Shown piece by piece: positions 36,631-44,363 of a stretch of 64,000 bases of DNA. The stretch's first letter is position 1; each line of letters begins with the position of its first letter. Under the pieces are notes generated by a model. That model did no database searches, was not told the origin of the DNA, and saw only the letters and a list, made by a program, of their open reading frames with translations. This DNA comes from Rhizobium lentis (GTDB taxonomy: Bacteria > Pseudomonadota > Alphaproteobacteria > Rhizobiales > Rhizobiaceae). The stretch is taken from assembly GCF_017352135.1 (NCBI RefSeq), contig NZ_CP071455.1, positions 682,001-746,000 of the forward strand, written 5' to 3'. The position numbers and the translations under genes were made by a program.

Positions 36631-36919
36631 CGTTATAAGTCATTGATTTATTTAGCCGTGGCTCCTCGACAAATTGACACTGTGTACACTTTGGAGCAAT
36701 TGCTTAATTTTCCACCATCTCTGGGGTGAAGGATGTCGGCGCTAGGACTGCAAGTCCTGGTGCAACCAATAGTCCTATAACGAAGCACAGAGTGAAGCTC
36801 GCATTTGGCTGAGCCACTATCGTGCGCGCGTCGCTAAGTCGCCGCTCGGCACTCGCCTATGTCGCCCAAATATTGTCGCGAAGATCGTAAGATCGTCCGC
36901 CGTACCGTTGGAGGCTCAT

Positions 36920-37360
36920 TCACCCCAGCCAATACCTCGCCCCCGGCCCTTTGCGCCCTGCCACGTCGGCAGGGTTCGCCAAGCTGCATCGGTCGATCGA
37001 CAGACAGCCGCAACCGATGCATTCGCCAAGCCCGGACCGCAGGCGCTGTAACTCGGCTATGCGCTGGTCGATACGCTTTGCCCACGCGCTCGACAGCCGC
37101 GACCAATCCCGACGTGACGGTACGCGATCGGCCGGAAGCTTAGCGAGCTCGACGCCGATCTCCTCAAGCGTCAGCCCGATCCGCTGTGCAAAGACGATGA
37201 AGGCGATCCGCCGCAATGCGGACCGGTGGTAGCGTCGGTGTCCCGAGCCGGCGCGCTCAGATGCGATCAGCCCACGCTCCTCATAGAAGCGCAAGGCTGA
37301 TGATGCAACGCCGCTGCGCCGCGACACGTCGGTGATGGTCAGCATCGGATCCATGCACAA
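36920..37360 (-). CDS. soxR: Redox-sensitive transcriptional activator SoxR (MerR family)
   Basis: About 146 aa. N-terminal MerR winged helix (TITDVSRRSGVASSALRFYEERGLI), dimerisation helix, and the SoxR 2Fe-2S motif CIGCGCLSIDRC near residue 116, which matches C-x2-C-x-C-x5-C exactly. It senses redox-cycling compounds through cluster oxidation. ATG codons a few residues in (MDP or MLT) are alternative starts. It is divergent from the SDR gene, with a sox box between them. Confidence 0.95.
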   Translation of the reverse strand: MCMDPMLTITDVSRRSGVASSALRFYEERGLIASERAGSGHRRYHRSALRRIAFIVFAQRIGLTLEEIGVELAKLPADRVPSRRDWSRLSSAWAKRIDQRIAELQRLRSGLGECIGCGCLSIDRCSLANPADVAGRKGPGARYWLG

Positions 37361-37379
37361 ATAAAAGCACGAAGCTCTC

Positions 37380-37410
37380 TTGACTTCAAGTTAACTTGAA
37401 CTTGTAGCAG
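37380..37410 (+). promoter_or_regulatory. SoxR-controlled promoter with sox box
   Basis: The perfect 16-base palindrome TTCAAGTTAACTTGAA (37385-37400) is nearly identical to the E. coli sox-box core. It sits between a -35 TTGACT (37380-37385) and a -10-like TAGCAG (37405-37410) with a 19-base spacer, the overlong spacing that SoxR corrects by DNA distortion. It points toward the SDR gene at 37441. Confidence 0.88.
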
Positions 37411-37440
37411 TTACGCGTGGCTATTGAAGGAGCACCTGCA

Positions 37441-38163
37441 ATGCAGCCGAAAATCGATCTTCAAGGACTTCGCGTAGGGATCACCGGCGGCACTTCCGGC
37501 CTTGGACTGGCGCTTGTGCGGCAGCTTGCCGGGAAGGGTGCGAGCATCGCTTTCGTCGCCCGTACCGCCGGGAATGTCGAACGCGTCGCAGCCGAGACGG
37601 GCGCGTTTGGCATTGTCGCCGACATCGGCAAGAAGGAAGATATCTACCCGATCGCGATGCAGGTCACTGCCAACCTCGGCGGGGTCGACGTCCTGATCAA
37701 CAATGCATCGAGCCTCGGTCCTGCGCCTCTGGCGCTTCTTGCTGATACGGAGTGCGAGGAGCTGGAAGCGGCGCTCGCGGTCAACGTTCTCGGCGTCTTC
37801 CGGCTGACGAAAGCCCTGTTCGGTGCGCTTGCCGCGTCCGCGCACGAGGGCCGCGGCGCCCTGGTGATTAACATCTCCAGCGACGCGGCGGTCAACGCCT
37901 ATCCCGGTTGGGGCGCATACGGCGCGAGCAAGGCAGCACTTGCCCATCTGACCGCGATTTGGGACGAGGAGTCGAAATCCGATGGAATAAGGTTCCTTGC
38001 GCTCGACCCTGGGGACATGGACACCCCGCTCCACGCGCTGGCGCTTCCGGACGCCGACCCTTCGACCTTGAAAGACCCGGAGGTGGCGGCTGCCGAGATC
38101 ATCGCAAAGATGCTTGACGCGTTGCCGGGTCACGCTGCGCTTACCGCCGGAGCCCACGCGTGA
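37441..38163 (+). CDS. Short-chain dehydrogenase/reductase, probable SoxR target
   Basis: 240 aa from the ATG at 37441 (MQPKIDLQGLRVGITGG), preceded by GAAGGAG about 8 bases upstream; an in-frame GTG at 37417 lacks such a site and lies at the expected transcription start. Rossmann motif TGGTSGLG near the N-terminus, NNASS, and the catalytic YGASK near residue 160. It is the first gene of a two-gene unit behind a sox box, so it probably acts on redox-active or electrophilic compounds; the substrate is unknown. Confidence 0.9.
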   Translation: MQPKIDLQGLRVGITGGTSGLGLALVRQLAGKGASIAFVARTAGNVERVAAETGAFGIVADIGKKEDIYPIAMQVTANLGGVDVLINNASSLGPAPLALLADTECEELEAALAVNVLGVFRLTKALFGALAASAHEGRGALVINISSDAAVNAYPGWGAYGASKAALAHLTAIWDEESKSDGIRFLALDPGDMDTPLHALALPDADPSTLKDPEVAAAEIIAKMLDALPGHAALTAGAHA

Positions 38164-39200
38164 TTGCCGCGGATCGCCTCGATAGGCAATCGGCCAGGCT
38201 GCTCGTCGTTGAGGCGGACGGCACGATGCGCGACCTGCCGCGGGCTCACCTCGGGGCGGCATTCGATCCTGGCGATCTGGTTGTCGCCAACGATGCCGCA
38301 ACCTTGCCTGCCAGCCTGCACGGCACGCATCTCCAATGCGGAAAGACGATCGAGATCCGCTTGGCCGGCTGGCTGTCACCTTCCGCTCCAGTCCGCTTCC
38401 TTGCGATTGTCTTCGGCTCGGGCGATCATCGCACCCGCACGGAAGATCGCCTGCCGCCGCCTGCGCTGTCATCAGGCGATCGCCTCCAGCTCGGCTCACT
38501 TGAAGCCGAGGTCGCGCGCGTTCTCGACCATCCTCGCCTTGTCGAGCTGGTCTTCCAAGGCACCCGAGCAGCCATATTTGCAGGACTGGCGCAGCACGGC
38601 AGGCCGATCCAATACGCGCATGTTCCCGAGCCGTTGGCACTATGGGATGTTTGGACGAGAATTGCTGCCCGGCCGGTCGCGTTCGAGGCGCCATCGGCTT
38701 CCTTCGCGCTCGACTGGCGCACGCTGCAAGCTTGGCGTCGTCGCGAGATCGGTTTTGCAACACTCACGCATGCCGCGGGCGTTTCATCCACCGGCGATCC
38801 CGCGCTCGACTTGCGCCTTCCCTTCGACGAGCCGTACCGCATCCCTGAATGTACCGTGGCGCAGGTAGCGCAGGCGCAGCTCAGGGGCAACCGCATCATC
38901 GCGATCGGCACCAGCGTCGTGCGCGCACTTGAAGCAGCCGCCAATCCCGATGGCAGCGTGCGTGCCGGAGATGGTATTGCGACAGGGCGCATCGAACAGG
39001 GCACTCCGCTCCGCGTCGTCGATGCGCTGCTCACTGGCGTCCACCAGCCCGGCGAAAGCCATTTCGAGCTGCTGCGCGCCTTTGCCGACGACGGCCTACT
39101 CGCCAGCGCCTCCGCCGCTCTCACTGCGTGCCGCTACCGTGCGCATGAATTCGGCGATTCCATGCTGCTCAATCGGCAACCACTGTTTTATCGGCGCTAA
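38160..39200 (+). CDS. QueA-like protein (S-adenosylmethionine:tRNA ribosyltransferase-isomerase family)
   Basis: 346-aa member of the QueA family, GTG start overlapping the SDR stop by 4 bases. Family features kept include RLLVVEADG, GDLVVANDAATLPA, QYAHVPEPL, RIIAIGTSVVRALEAA and the C-terminal ESHFELLRAF. Features changed: the N-terminal YDLP-type start is missing, the PTAGLHF motif reads APSASFAL, and the HVGxGTFxPV motif reads HAAGVSSTGDP. It is thus a divergent paralogue that may not make epoxyqueuosine. Its coupling to a SoxR-controlled SDR suggests a different task. Confidence 0.85.
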   Translation: MIAADRLDRQSARLLVVEADGTMRDLPRAHLGAAFDPGDLVVANDAATLPASLHGTHLQCGKTIEIRLAGWLSPSAPVRFLAIVFGSGDHRTRTEDRLPPPALSSGDRLQLGSLEAEVARVLDHPRLVELVFQGTRAAIFAGLAQHGRPIQYAHVPEPLALWDVWTRIAARPVAFEAPSASFALDWRTLQAWRRREIGFATLTHAAGVSSTGDPALDLRLPFDEPYRIPECTVAQVAQAQLRGNRIIAIGTSVVRALEAAANPDGSVRAGDGIATGRIEQGTPLRVVDALLTGVHQPGESHFELLRAFADDGLLASASAALTACRYRAHEFGDSMLLNRQPLFYRR

Positions 39201-39229
39201 CCTTCTCCCTCGGGCCACATGATCGTCGA

Positions 39230-39520
39230 TCATAGGCTGCAGATGCCTCGGGGTTTATTCAGACTACAGCGGAAGCGAAGTGCGCTGGACGCCAGCAGCA
39301 CGACGGGCTTCTTCGTTATGAGACTATCTAACACCTTACGAAGATCCTCGACCTCCTTTCGACTGAACCCCGTGCCGAAGGATCCGACGTGTACCCAGTC
39401 ATTATCCTTTCGTCCGGTGAACAGCAGCCTGCCGAGCCGCCCGTGCATCGTGGCCGACTGCTCATAGCCGATGCCGCGGTCGACTCTAAGCGCCGCACCG
39501 GTCGTACACGAACTGCAGTA
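39230..39520 (-). pseudogene. Remnant of an ATP-dependent DNA ligase (LigD-type C-terminal domain)
   Basis: The - strand encodes GYEQSATMHGRLGRLLF, VHVGSFGTGFSRKEVEDLRK and LDSLITKKPVV, which matches the OB-fold end of LigD/LigC-type ligases (usual pattern VGxVGTGF followed by a Leu-rich helix and a KxPxV segment). The frame is embedded in unrelated sequence with no adenylation motif, so only a fragment of about 80-95 residues survives. No intact gene occupies 39201-39714. Confidence 0.55.
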
Positions 39521-39714
39521 GCGCTGGCCCGATTCGAGGCGGCCGCGGAGCGCAGCCAGCCTGCACGGCGAGCGCGGCGCGAAGCCATCAAGGGGACGGA
39601 GGAAGACGAAGTGTCCAATACGAGAACCACGGAGCGACGGCGCAAGCGCTATCCGGTGCCCGCCGATGAGGCCCCGCCCGGCGCTCCCCGCCGAAACCCC
39701 ACGACGCTCAAGGC

Positions 39715-39830
39715 ACGAAACAACTGGACCCGTCAGTGGCATGCGCCTAGTTTGCGAAGTGTATCGGACAGTTCATGCACCAGTTGTCAACACGAATCGA
39801 AGCTCTTACCGATGACATTGGCCTCGCGAT
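39715..39830 (+). repeat. Direct repeat copy A (degraded copy of the Nudix gene 5' region)
   Basis: Starts ACGAAACAACTGGACCCG and also shares CCTAGTTTGCGA and GTATCGGA with copy B at 40694-40812. The last part corresponds to the first 15 or so codons of the Nudix gene (ATGCACCAG... against ATGCTGCAG...). Overall similarity by eye is about three quarters. It ends where the phosphohistidine phosphatase gene begins. Confidence 0.7.
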
Positions 39831-39832
39831 AA

Positions 39833-40372
39833 ATGACCTTGAACCATATGCTGCCGAAACACCGGCTCATTCTTCTGCGCCACGCCAAATCCGCCTGGCC
39901 CGACGGTGTGGCCGATCGTGAACGGCCATTGGCGGATCGCGGGCGAAAGGCTGCGCCCGTCATCGGGACCTATATGCTGCGCGAAAAGCTGATCCCCGAC
40001 CTCGCCCTCGTCTCGCCGGCCCGCCGAGCGCAGGAAACCTGGAAGCTTGTCCGCAGGGCCCTTTCGAAAAAGGTCTCGGAAGTGGAGACGGCAGATATCT
40101 ACGAGGTGTCGGCGGAGCGCATGCTCGATGTGATCCGGGCCGTCGAACCCGGCATCCGCACGCTGCTTGTCGTCGGCCACAATCCCGGCATGGAGAATGC
40201 TGCCTCGCTGATCGTGGCGGACGGCGATGTCGATGCCGTGCGACGCATGCGGCAGAAGTTCCCGACGGCGGGACTCGCCGTCATCGACCTCGATCTCGGC
40301 GGATGGCACGAGATTGCGACGGGCACCGGTTATCTCGAGCGGTTCGTAACCCCGCGATCCTTGGGATCATAG
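39833..40372 (+). CDS. Histidine phosphatase family protein (SixA-like)
   Basis: 179 aa, or 174 from the ATG at 39848 (MLPKHRLILLRHAKSAWPDG). The phosphatase motif is RHAKSAW, with a second catalytic histidine in VVGHNPGMENAA near residue 118. SixA-type enzymes remove phosphate from phosphohistidine; the substrate here is not evident. Neither start has a good ribosome-binding site. It begins 3 bases after a degraded copy of the Nudix upstream region, so its promoter may derive from that copy. Confidence 0.9.
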   Translation: MTLNHMLPKHRLILLRHAKSAWPDGVADRERPLADRGRKAAPVIGTYMLREKLIPDLALVSPARRAQETWKLVRRALSKKVSEVETADIYEVSAERMLDVIRAVEPGIRTLLVVGHNPGMENAASLIVADGDVDAVRRMRQKFPTAGLAVIDLDLGGWHEIATGTGYLERFVTPRSLGS

Positions 40373-40438
40373 GGCCACTTTCCGGTTTGAATTTAGTAGA
40401 AATGGTACATGGCGCTAACTCTAACGCGCGCCGATTGC

Positions 40439-40660
40439 GATCGGGTCGTTCACGGCAGAATGGTTCGACAACGCCGAATTGGCCGGAGAACCCGTTCTCG
40501 TCAACGAAGCGGAAATGGCCAATGCCTTCAAGTACCACCTGCGGTTCTCCAAGCAGATCGGAACTCAGCACAAGGTCCAGAGTTCACCTTCGTGGTCGAG
40601 CTTGATTTCGATTTCCGACAAGACGTGCTCCACGTTCGATTGACCATCGCCAACGCCTAA
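40439..40660 (+). pseudogene. Degraded coding remnant, family uncertain
   Basis: Two overlapping frames read as protein: one gives SFTAEWFDNAELAGEPVLVN and ANAFKYHLRFSKQIGTQHK (to about 40575), and a shifted frame then gives FTFVVELDFDFRQDVLHVRL before a stop near 40660. The first part faintly recalls the start of PA14-type domains in glycosidases. A frameshift and no start codon suggest a decaying gene. Confidence 0.3.
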
Positions 40661-40693
40661 ACCCACGGCATGTTCAATTTTCGCAAATGTAGG

Positions 40694-40812
40694 ACGAAAC
40701 AACTGGACCCGCCTGTGTCATCGCCCTAGTTTGCGAGCCGTATCGGAGGCCGTTCATGCTGCAGCAGCCAACAAGAAACGAAGTTCTGACCGATAACACC
40801 GGACTCGATGTC
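40694..40812 (+). repeat. Direct repeat copy B (Nudix promoter and 5' end)
   Basis: Partner of 39715-39830. It covers about 60 bases upstream and the first 19 codons of the Nudix gene at 40756. Blocks ACGAAACAACTGGACCCG and CCTAGTTTGCGA are identical in the two copies, suggesting that the retained parts are functional promoter or leader sequence. Confidence 0.7.
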
Positions 40813-41211
40813 GCACAGGCAGGCGCCATCTGCTATCGACGAAATGCCAACGGACGTCTCGAAGTGCTTTTGGTCGGCAGTCGACGCAACGGTCGATGGG
40901 GCGTTCCGAAAGGCCATATCGAGAGCCGCGAAACGAGCAGCGCGGCGGCCTTGAGGGAGGCGTTTGAGGAGGCCGGCATCATCGGTGACGTCGACAGCAC
41001 GCCCGTCGGCAGTTTCACCTATCAAAAGGACAGTAGCGTGAACCGTTATACGGTTGCCGTTCATCTTTTGAAAGTTTTGAGGATTGCCGTGGCGTTTCCC
41101 GAAGCAGGACTTCGCAAGACGCAGTGGTTCCGGTTGAAGGATGCGAGTCGTGAAGCCGCGCAGCCGGGCCTGCGGACGCTGTTGTCACGGCTCGAGACGA
41201 TGGGGGTATGA
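40756..41211 (+). CDS. Nudix hydrolase
   Basis: 151-aa protein with the complete Nudix box G-x5-E-x7-REAFEEAGI (starting GHIESRE near residue 53), preceded by WGVPKGH. It hydrolyses nucleoside-diphosphate-linked compounds; the precise substrate cannot be told, though the short DIPP-like form often acts on diphosphoinositol or dinucleoside polyphosphates. The stop overlaps the start of the esterase gene by 4 bases. Confidence 0.92.
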   Translation: MLQQPTRNEVLTDNTGLDVAQAGAICYRRNANGRLEVLLVGSRRNGRWGVPKGHIESRETSSAAALREAFEEAGIIGDVDSTPVGSFTYQKDSSVNRYTVAVHLLKVLRIAVAFPEAGLRKTQWFRLKDASREAAQPGLRTLLSRLETMGV

Positions 41212-42236
41212 AGTTCGGTTTCGGCAAGTCGTTAGCGCGTGCCCTCAAGTCTCAGAAGAAATTCAGCAGGCTGATCGAGAAGGCCTTCAAGGCGCCTCGG
41301 AACAAGACGAAACGCACGAGGCCGACACCGCGTGCTGCGAAACCTGTTCTTGTCGAGACGACTGCGTTTGGAAGCAATCCCGGCCGCCTGACCATGAAAA
41401 CCTTCGTGCCGGCAGCGCGGCTGCCGAAACGCCCGGCACTTGTCGTCGTGCTTCATGGCTGCCGGCAGACACCCGAAAGTCTGGATGGTGCCGCTGGCTT
41501 CTCTAGGCTCGCAAAGGAACGCGGCTTCGTTCTCCTTTACCCTGAGCAGAGAAGCGCCAATAATTCGCAACGATGCTTCAATTGGTTCCGTCCAAGTGCC
41601 GTCGCCAGAGACCGCGGAGAGCTGCTCTCCATCAGGCAGATGATCGAATATGCATGCGAAAAACATCGCATCGACCGCTCGAGGATCTTTGTCACAGGAC
41701 TGTCTGCAGGCGGGGCAATGACGGCCGCGCTGGTTGCCAACTATCCGAAGCTGTTCGCAGGCGCCGCGATCATCGCCGGCATGCCCCTCGGAGCGGCCCG
41801 AGATGCGATGTCGGCGTTACGAGCGATGAAGTCGGGCGCGACGCCCCCGCCTGGCGGCTGGGGGCGACCCGTCAGGGAAATCTCCTCAGAGATAAAGCAG
41901 TGGCCGCCGATAACCATCTGGCATGGCATGGATGATAGGACCGTGAACCCCACCAACGCCCTCGCATCCATCGCTCAGTGGCTGGAAGTCCAGGGCATCG
42001 CCGAGAGCAGCGGACGCGCGGAGGAAAAACCGTGGGGCAGATTGCAGTCGTGGCGGGCCGCAGACGGTCTGAAACTGGCCTTCTATTCGGTCAGGAAGCT
42101 TGGGCACGGGCTTCCAATCAAGATGCGGGAAGCCACAACGCCGATGCGCAGTGGAGACCCTTACGTCATCGCGGCGGAGATTTCGGCTCCAGCCGAATTG
42201 CTGCGGCTATGGGGCCTGAAGAGGCTCAGCTTTTAG
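41208..42236 (+). CDS. PHB depolymerase-family esterase
   Basis: 342-aa alpha/beta hydrolase of the esterase PHB depolymerase (LpqC-like) family. N-terminal basic linker (KNKTKRTRPTPR region, residues about 28-45), then VVVLHGCRQTPESLD (oxyanion-hole region), the nucleophile elbow GLSAGGAMT near residue 165, an Asp in WHGMDDRTVNP and a late histidine in KLGHGLPI. No signal peptide is evident. It is coupled to the Nudix gene by an ATGA overlap. The 240 bases after it hold nothing recognised. Confidence 0.88.
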   Translation: MKFGFGKSLARALKSQKKFSRLIEKAFKAPRNKTKRTRPTPRAAKPVLVETTAFGSNPGRLTMKTFVPAARLPKRPALVVVLHGCRQTPESLDGAAGFSRLAKERGFVLLYPEQRSANNSQRCFNWFRPSAVARDRGELLSIRQMIEYACEKHRIDRSRIFVTGLSAGGAMTAALVANYPKLFAGAAIIAGMPLGAARDAMSALRAMKSGATPPPGGWGRPVREISSEIKQWPPITIWHGMDDRTVNPTNALASIAQWLEVQGIAESSGRAEEKPWGRLQSWRAADGLKLAFYSVRKLGHGLPIKMREATTPMRSGDPYVIAAEISAPAELLRLWGLKRLSF

Positions 42237-42476
42237 TCCCGATAACGCTGCGCTTTTTTCCCCTTTCACCGTCCGACTGCCGCATCTCGTCAGGAGCCGC
42301 CCGATCCGGTGACGTTGTCGCTGTAAATGAGAGCTGCCAGATCGGTCAGACGAATTTCGACCTGAGGCGGAATCGCAGTCGCGATATACGTTCGGCGGAC
42401 CGCGGTGCGCGCTGGTCGCCACTCGGTCTTTAGCATCGACCTCTGCGGGGCGAGCCTAGTCTAACGGCCGCATCGC

Positions 42477-42821
42477 CTAGCGGTTCAGATCGTAGGCTTG
42501 ATGGGATGCGCGAAGCTCCGCCAAGGTCTTGCCGACGCAGGTGCCTCCACCTTCACCGCCGATAGCCTTGGCCTTGCCGTCGAGGGTGATCGTGCCGGCG
42601 ATCCGTTCGGATGCCTGATAGGTTGCAACGCCGTCCTGTGAGATGCGTGACAAGTAGAAGCTGTGGTAGGTTTCATTGTACTTGCAATGGATGACCAAAG
42701 GAAATTGCTCAAACGGATTGTCCTGCGCCCGTCCAGCGAGTGGAAAGGTCACCAGCAACAGCAGAGCCGCGATGCATGTTGTGGCCGCTGCATTCGATCT
42801 GTGGCAGAATAGGAATCTCAT
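42477..42821 (-). CDS. Hypothetical exported protein
   Basis: 114-aa protein with an N-terminal signal peptide (hydrophobic residues about 13-31, cleavage near GRAQ) and a small mature domain of about 80 residues with two cysteines (VIHCKYNE and GGTCVGK) that could form a disulfide. I know no function; similar periplasmic proteins occur in rhizobia. It is separated by about 100 bases from fixK. Confidence 0.75.
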   Translation of the reverse strand: MRFLFCHRSNAAATTCIAALLLLVTFPLAGRAQDNPFEQFPLVIHCKYNETYHSFYLSRISQDGVATYQASERIAGTITLDGKAKAIGGEGGGTCVGKTLAELRASHQAYDLNR

Positions 42822-42927
42822 TGTTCAACCCTCTTTGCACGGTCGATTTCAATCCATCGCCGCTATAGCTTCTGTGCTTTATGCATGACCTTATCCCCGA
42901 AGCGCCCCCACGTCCGGACGACATGCG

Positions 42928-43572
42928 TCAGGTGGTGAGCGCGATGAGCGCCTCGCGGTCCAGAAGGCGAACGACGCGCTGCAGCTTGCCCTTCAGGCAT
43001 AGGACGCCTTTTTCGCGGAGTTTCGTGAAGCAGCGGGCAACGGTTTCGACTGTCAGTCCGAGATAGTCGGCGACGTCGCTGCGGGACATCATCATGTCGA
43101 ACTCCAGATCTTCCGGATGACGGTCTGCCATTTCGCAAACGAAGGCCGCGACCCGCTTCAGCGCGCTTTGTTCGGTGATAACGAGCTGCTTGTGCTGTGC
43201 CTTGGCGAGGTTCGTCAGCGCGATGTGAAGAAGGTCGATAGGAACGACCGCGTTCTGGCTGGTTCGAAAAGGTCTGATGGAGGCCTCGCAGACGGCTTCC
43301 GCAAAGTCGGTTCGAACATTCCCGGTTTCAAGGCCGAACCATTCGCCCTCACCGCAGAATGACAGAATATATCGCTGTCCGCTGGCCATCAGGCGATAAA
43401 TGCGCACCGCACCCGTTTCGACCTGATAGATTGCAAATGCGTGTTCGCCTTCGCTGTAAATTGTCTCGTTGGCCTTGAGCTTGATCGACTGATCCCTGGC
43501 TGTTCCGACAGTTGTTCCATGACGACGGCCCGGAATTGCCATTTGCCTTACGGTCGCGTGGTGATGAAGCAT
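42928..43572 (-). CDS. fixK: Crp/Fnr-family regulator, FixK type
   Basis: 214-aa regulator: cyclic-nucleotide-binding-like beta-barrel (about residues 30-115), dimer helix, and a C-terminal Crp-type HTH (MSRSDVADYLGLTVETVARCFTKL). It has no N-terminal cysteine cluster, so unlike FNR/FnrN it should not sense oxygen directly, as is usual for FixK. The recognition helix reads E-T-V-A-R-C where FNR has E-T-V-S-R, one change among the base-contacting residues. An internal Met at residue 11 is an alternative start. It lies 122 bases downstream of fixJ. Confidence 0.87.
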   Translation of the reverse strand: MLHHHATVRQMAIPGRRHGTTVGTARDQSIKLKANETIYSEGEHAFAIYQVETGAVRIYRLMASGQRYILSFCGEGEWFGLETGNVRTDFAEAVCEASIRPFRTSQNAVVPIDLLHIALTNLAKAQHKQLVITEQSALKRVAAFVCEMADRHPEDLEFDMMMSRSDVADYLGLTVETVARCFTKLREKGVLCLKGKLQRVVRLLDREALIALTT

Positions 43573-43640
43573 ATGCGTCGCCCCCCAATCCGCCTAGCAA
43601 CATAACCAATCGCCGTCTGCCTCGATATTCGCGAAATCCC

Positions 43641-43660
43641 TTAAGTATCGCTACGGAAGC
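43641..43660. promoter_or_regulatory. 20-base motif shared with 61301-61320
   Basis: TTAAGTATCGCTACGGAAGC lies in the fixJ-fixK gap, about 70 bases upstream of fixK. It differs at three positions from TTACGTATTGCTACGGAAGT upstream of the membrane protein gene at 61374. Both have imperfect dyad symmetry (TTAmGTA-N4-TACGGAA). It could be a site for a LuxR-type regulator such as FixJ. Confidence 0.4.
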
Positions 43661-43694
43661 TCGATCCCCGACAGCTGTGTGACGCGGCCGCGAC

Positions 43695-44363
43695 CTATCG
43701 GGCAGGCGTCCAAGCACCGTCGCCGGGCAGGGCCTTGGTGGTTCCAATCGGCTGCGCTGCCGTATCCAGGGTGATGGCCATCCGCATGAGCTCAGCCAGA
43801 TTACGTGCGCCCATTTTCGCCATCACGTTGGCGCGGTGGACTTCGACCGTGCGTGCGCTGATACCAAGCTGATAGGCGATCATCTTGTTCTGCAGGCCGT
43901 CAAGAACGCCGGCCAGAACCTGGTGTTCGCGCTCCGTGAGCTGACGAAGCCGTACCGCAACGCTCTCAGAATCAGCGATGGCCCCGCCCGGACGCCTCTG
44001 TCCCACCGCCGCGTTGATCGCCGCTATCAGCGCCTCTTCTCTGACGGGCTTTTCAAGGAAATCGGATGCGCCCGCCTTCATCGCCCGGACGGCTGCGGCG
44101 ATATCGCCCTGACCGGTAATGACAATGACCGGAACGTTCAGTCTCAAACGGCGCAGGCGCTGGAGCAATTCGATACCATCGATTTCGGGCATGCGCAGGT
44201 CCGTCACGAGGCAGCTTCGTCCCGAAAGCGGCAACAGTTCCAGAAAGGCTTTGGCAGAGCTATGCGTCCGAACGGCGAAACCTGCCGACACCAACAGGAA
44301 CGTTAAAGACCGCCTAAGCGACTCCTCGTCATCAACGAGATGGATCGTGAGGTCGTTCGCCAT
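43695..44363 (-). CDS. fixJ: Two-component response regulator, FixJ family
   Basis: 222 aa. Receiver domain (residues 1-120) with acidic D11/D12, phospho-acceptor D55 (CLVTDLRMP) and lysine in FLEKPVREE; LuxR-type HTH (about 140-200) with LTEREHQVLAGVLDGLQNKMIAYQLGIS. The ATG at 44363 overlaps the FixL-like kinase gene by 32 bases, so the two are one unit. It is expected to activate fixK. The C-terminal 20 residues after the HTH are an extension of no known role. Confidence 0.92.
   Translation of the reverse strand: MANDLTIHLVDDEESLRRSLTFLLVSAGFAVRTHSSAKAFLELLPLSGRSCLVTDLRMPEIDGIELLQRLRRLRLNVPVIVITGQGDIAAAVRAMKAGASDFLEKPVREEALIAAINAAVGQRRPGGAIADSESVAVRLRQLTEREHQVLAGVLDGLQNKMIAYQLGISARTVEVHRANVMAKMGARNLAELMRMAITLDTAAQPIGTTKALPGDGAWTPAR

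Noticed and set aside
36660..36720. NtrC enhancer (GCACC-N5-GGTGC) upstream of the guanidine-operon promoter
   Set aside because: The best candidate, GCTCC-AAA-GTGTAC on the - strand, has the wrong spacing and two mismatches.
37411..38763. 450-aa open frame on - strand
   Set aside because: Covers the SDR and QueA-like genes in antisense; Arg-rich without domains.
39715..39745. EcfG-type (GGAAC-N16-CGTT) stress promoter in the repeated ACGAAACAACTGGACCCG block
   Set aside because: Neither repeat copy has the required GGAAC and GTT pair at the right spacing.
39389..39832. 147-aa open frame on + strand
   Set aside because: Arg/Pro-rich, overlaps the ligase remnant and repeat copy A; no protein-like pattern.
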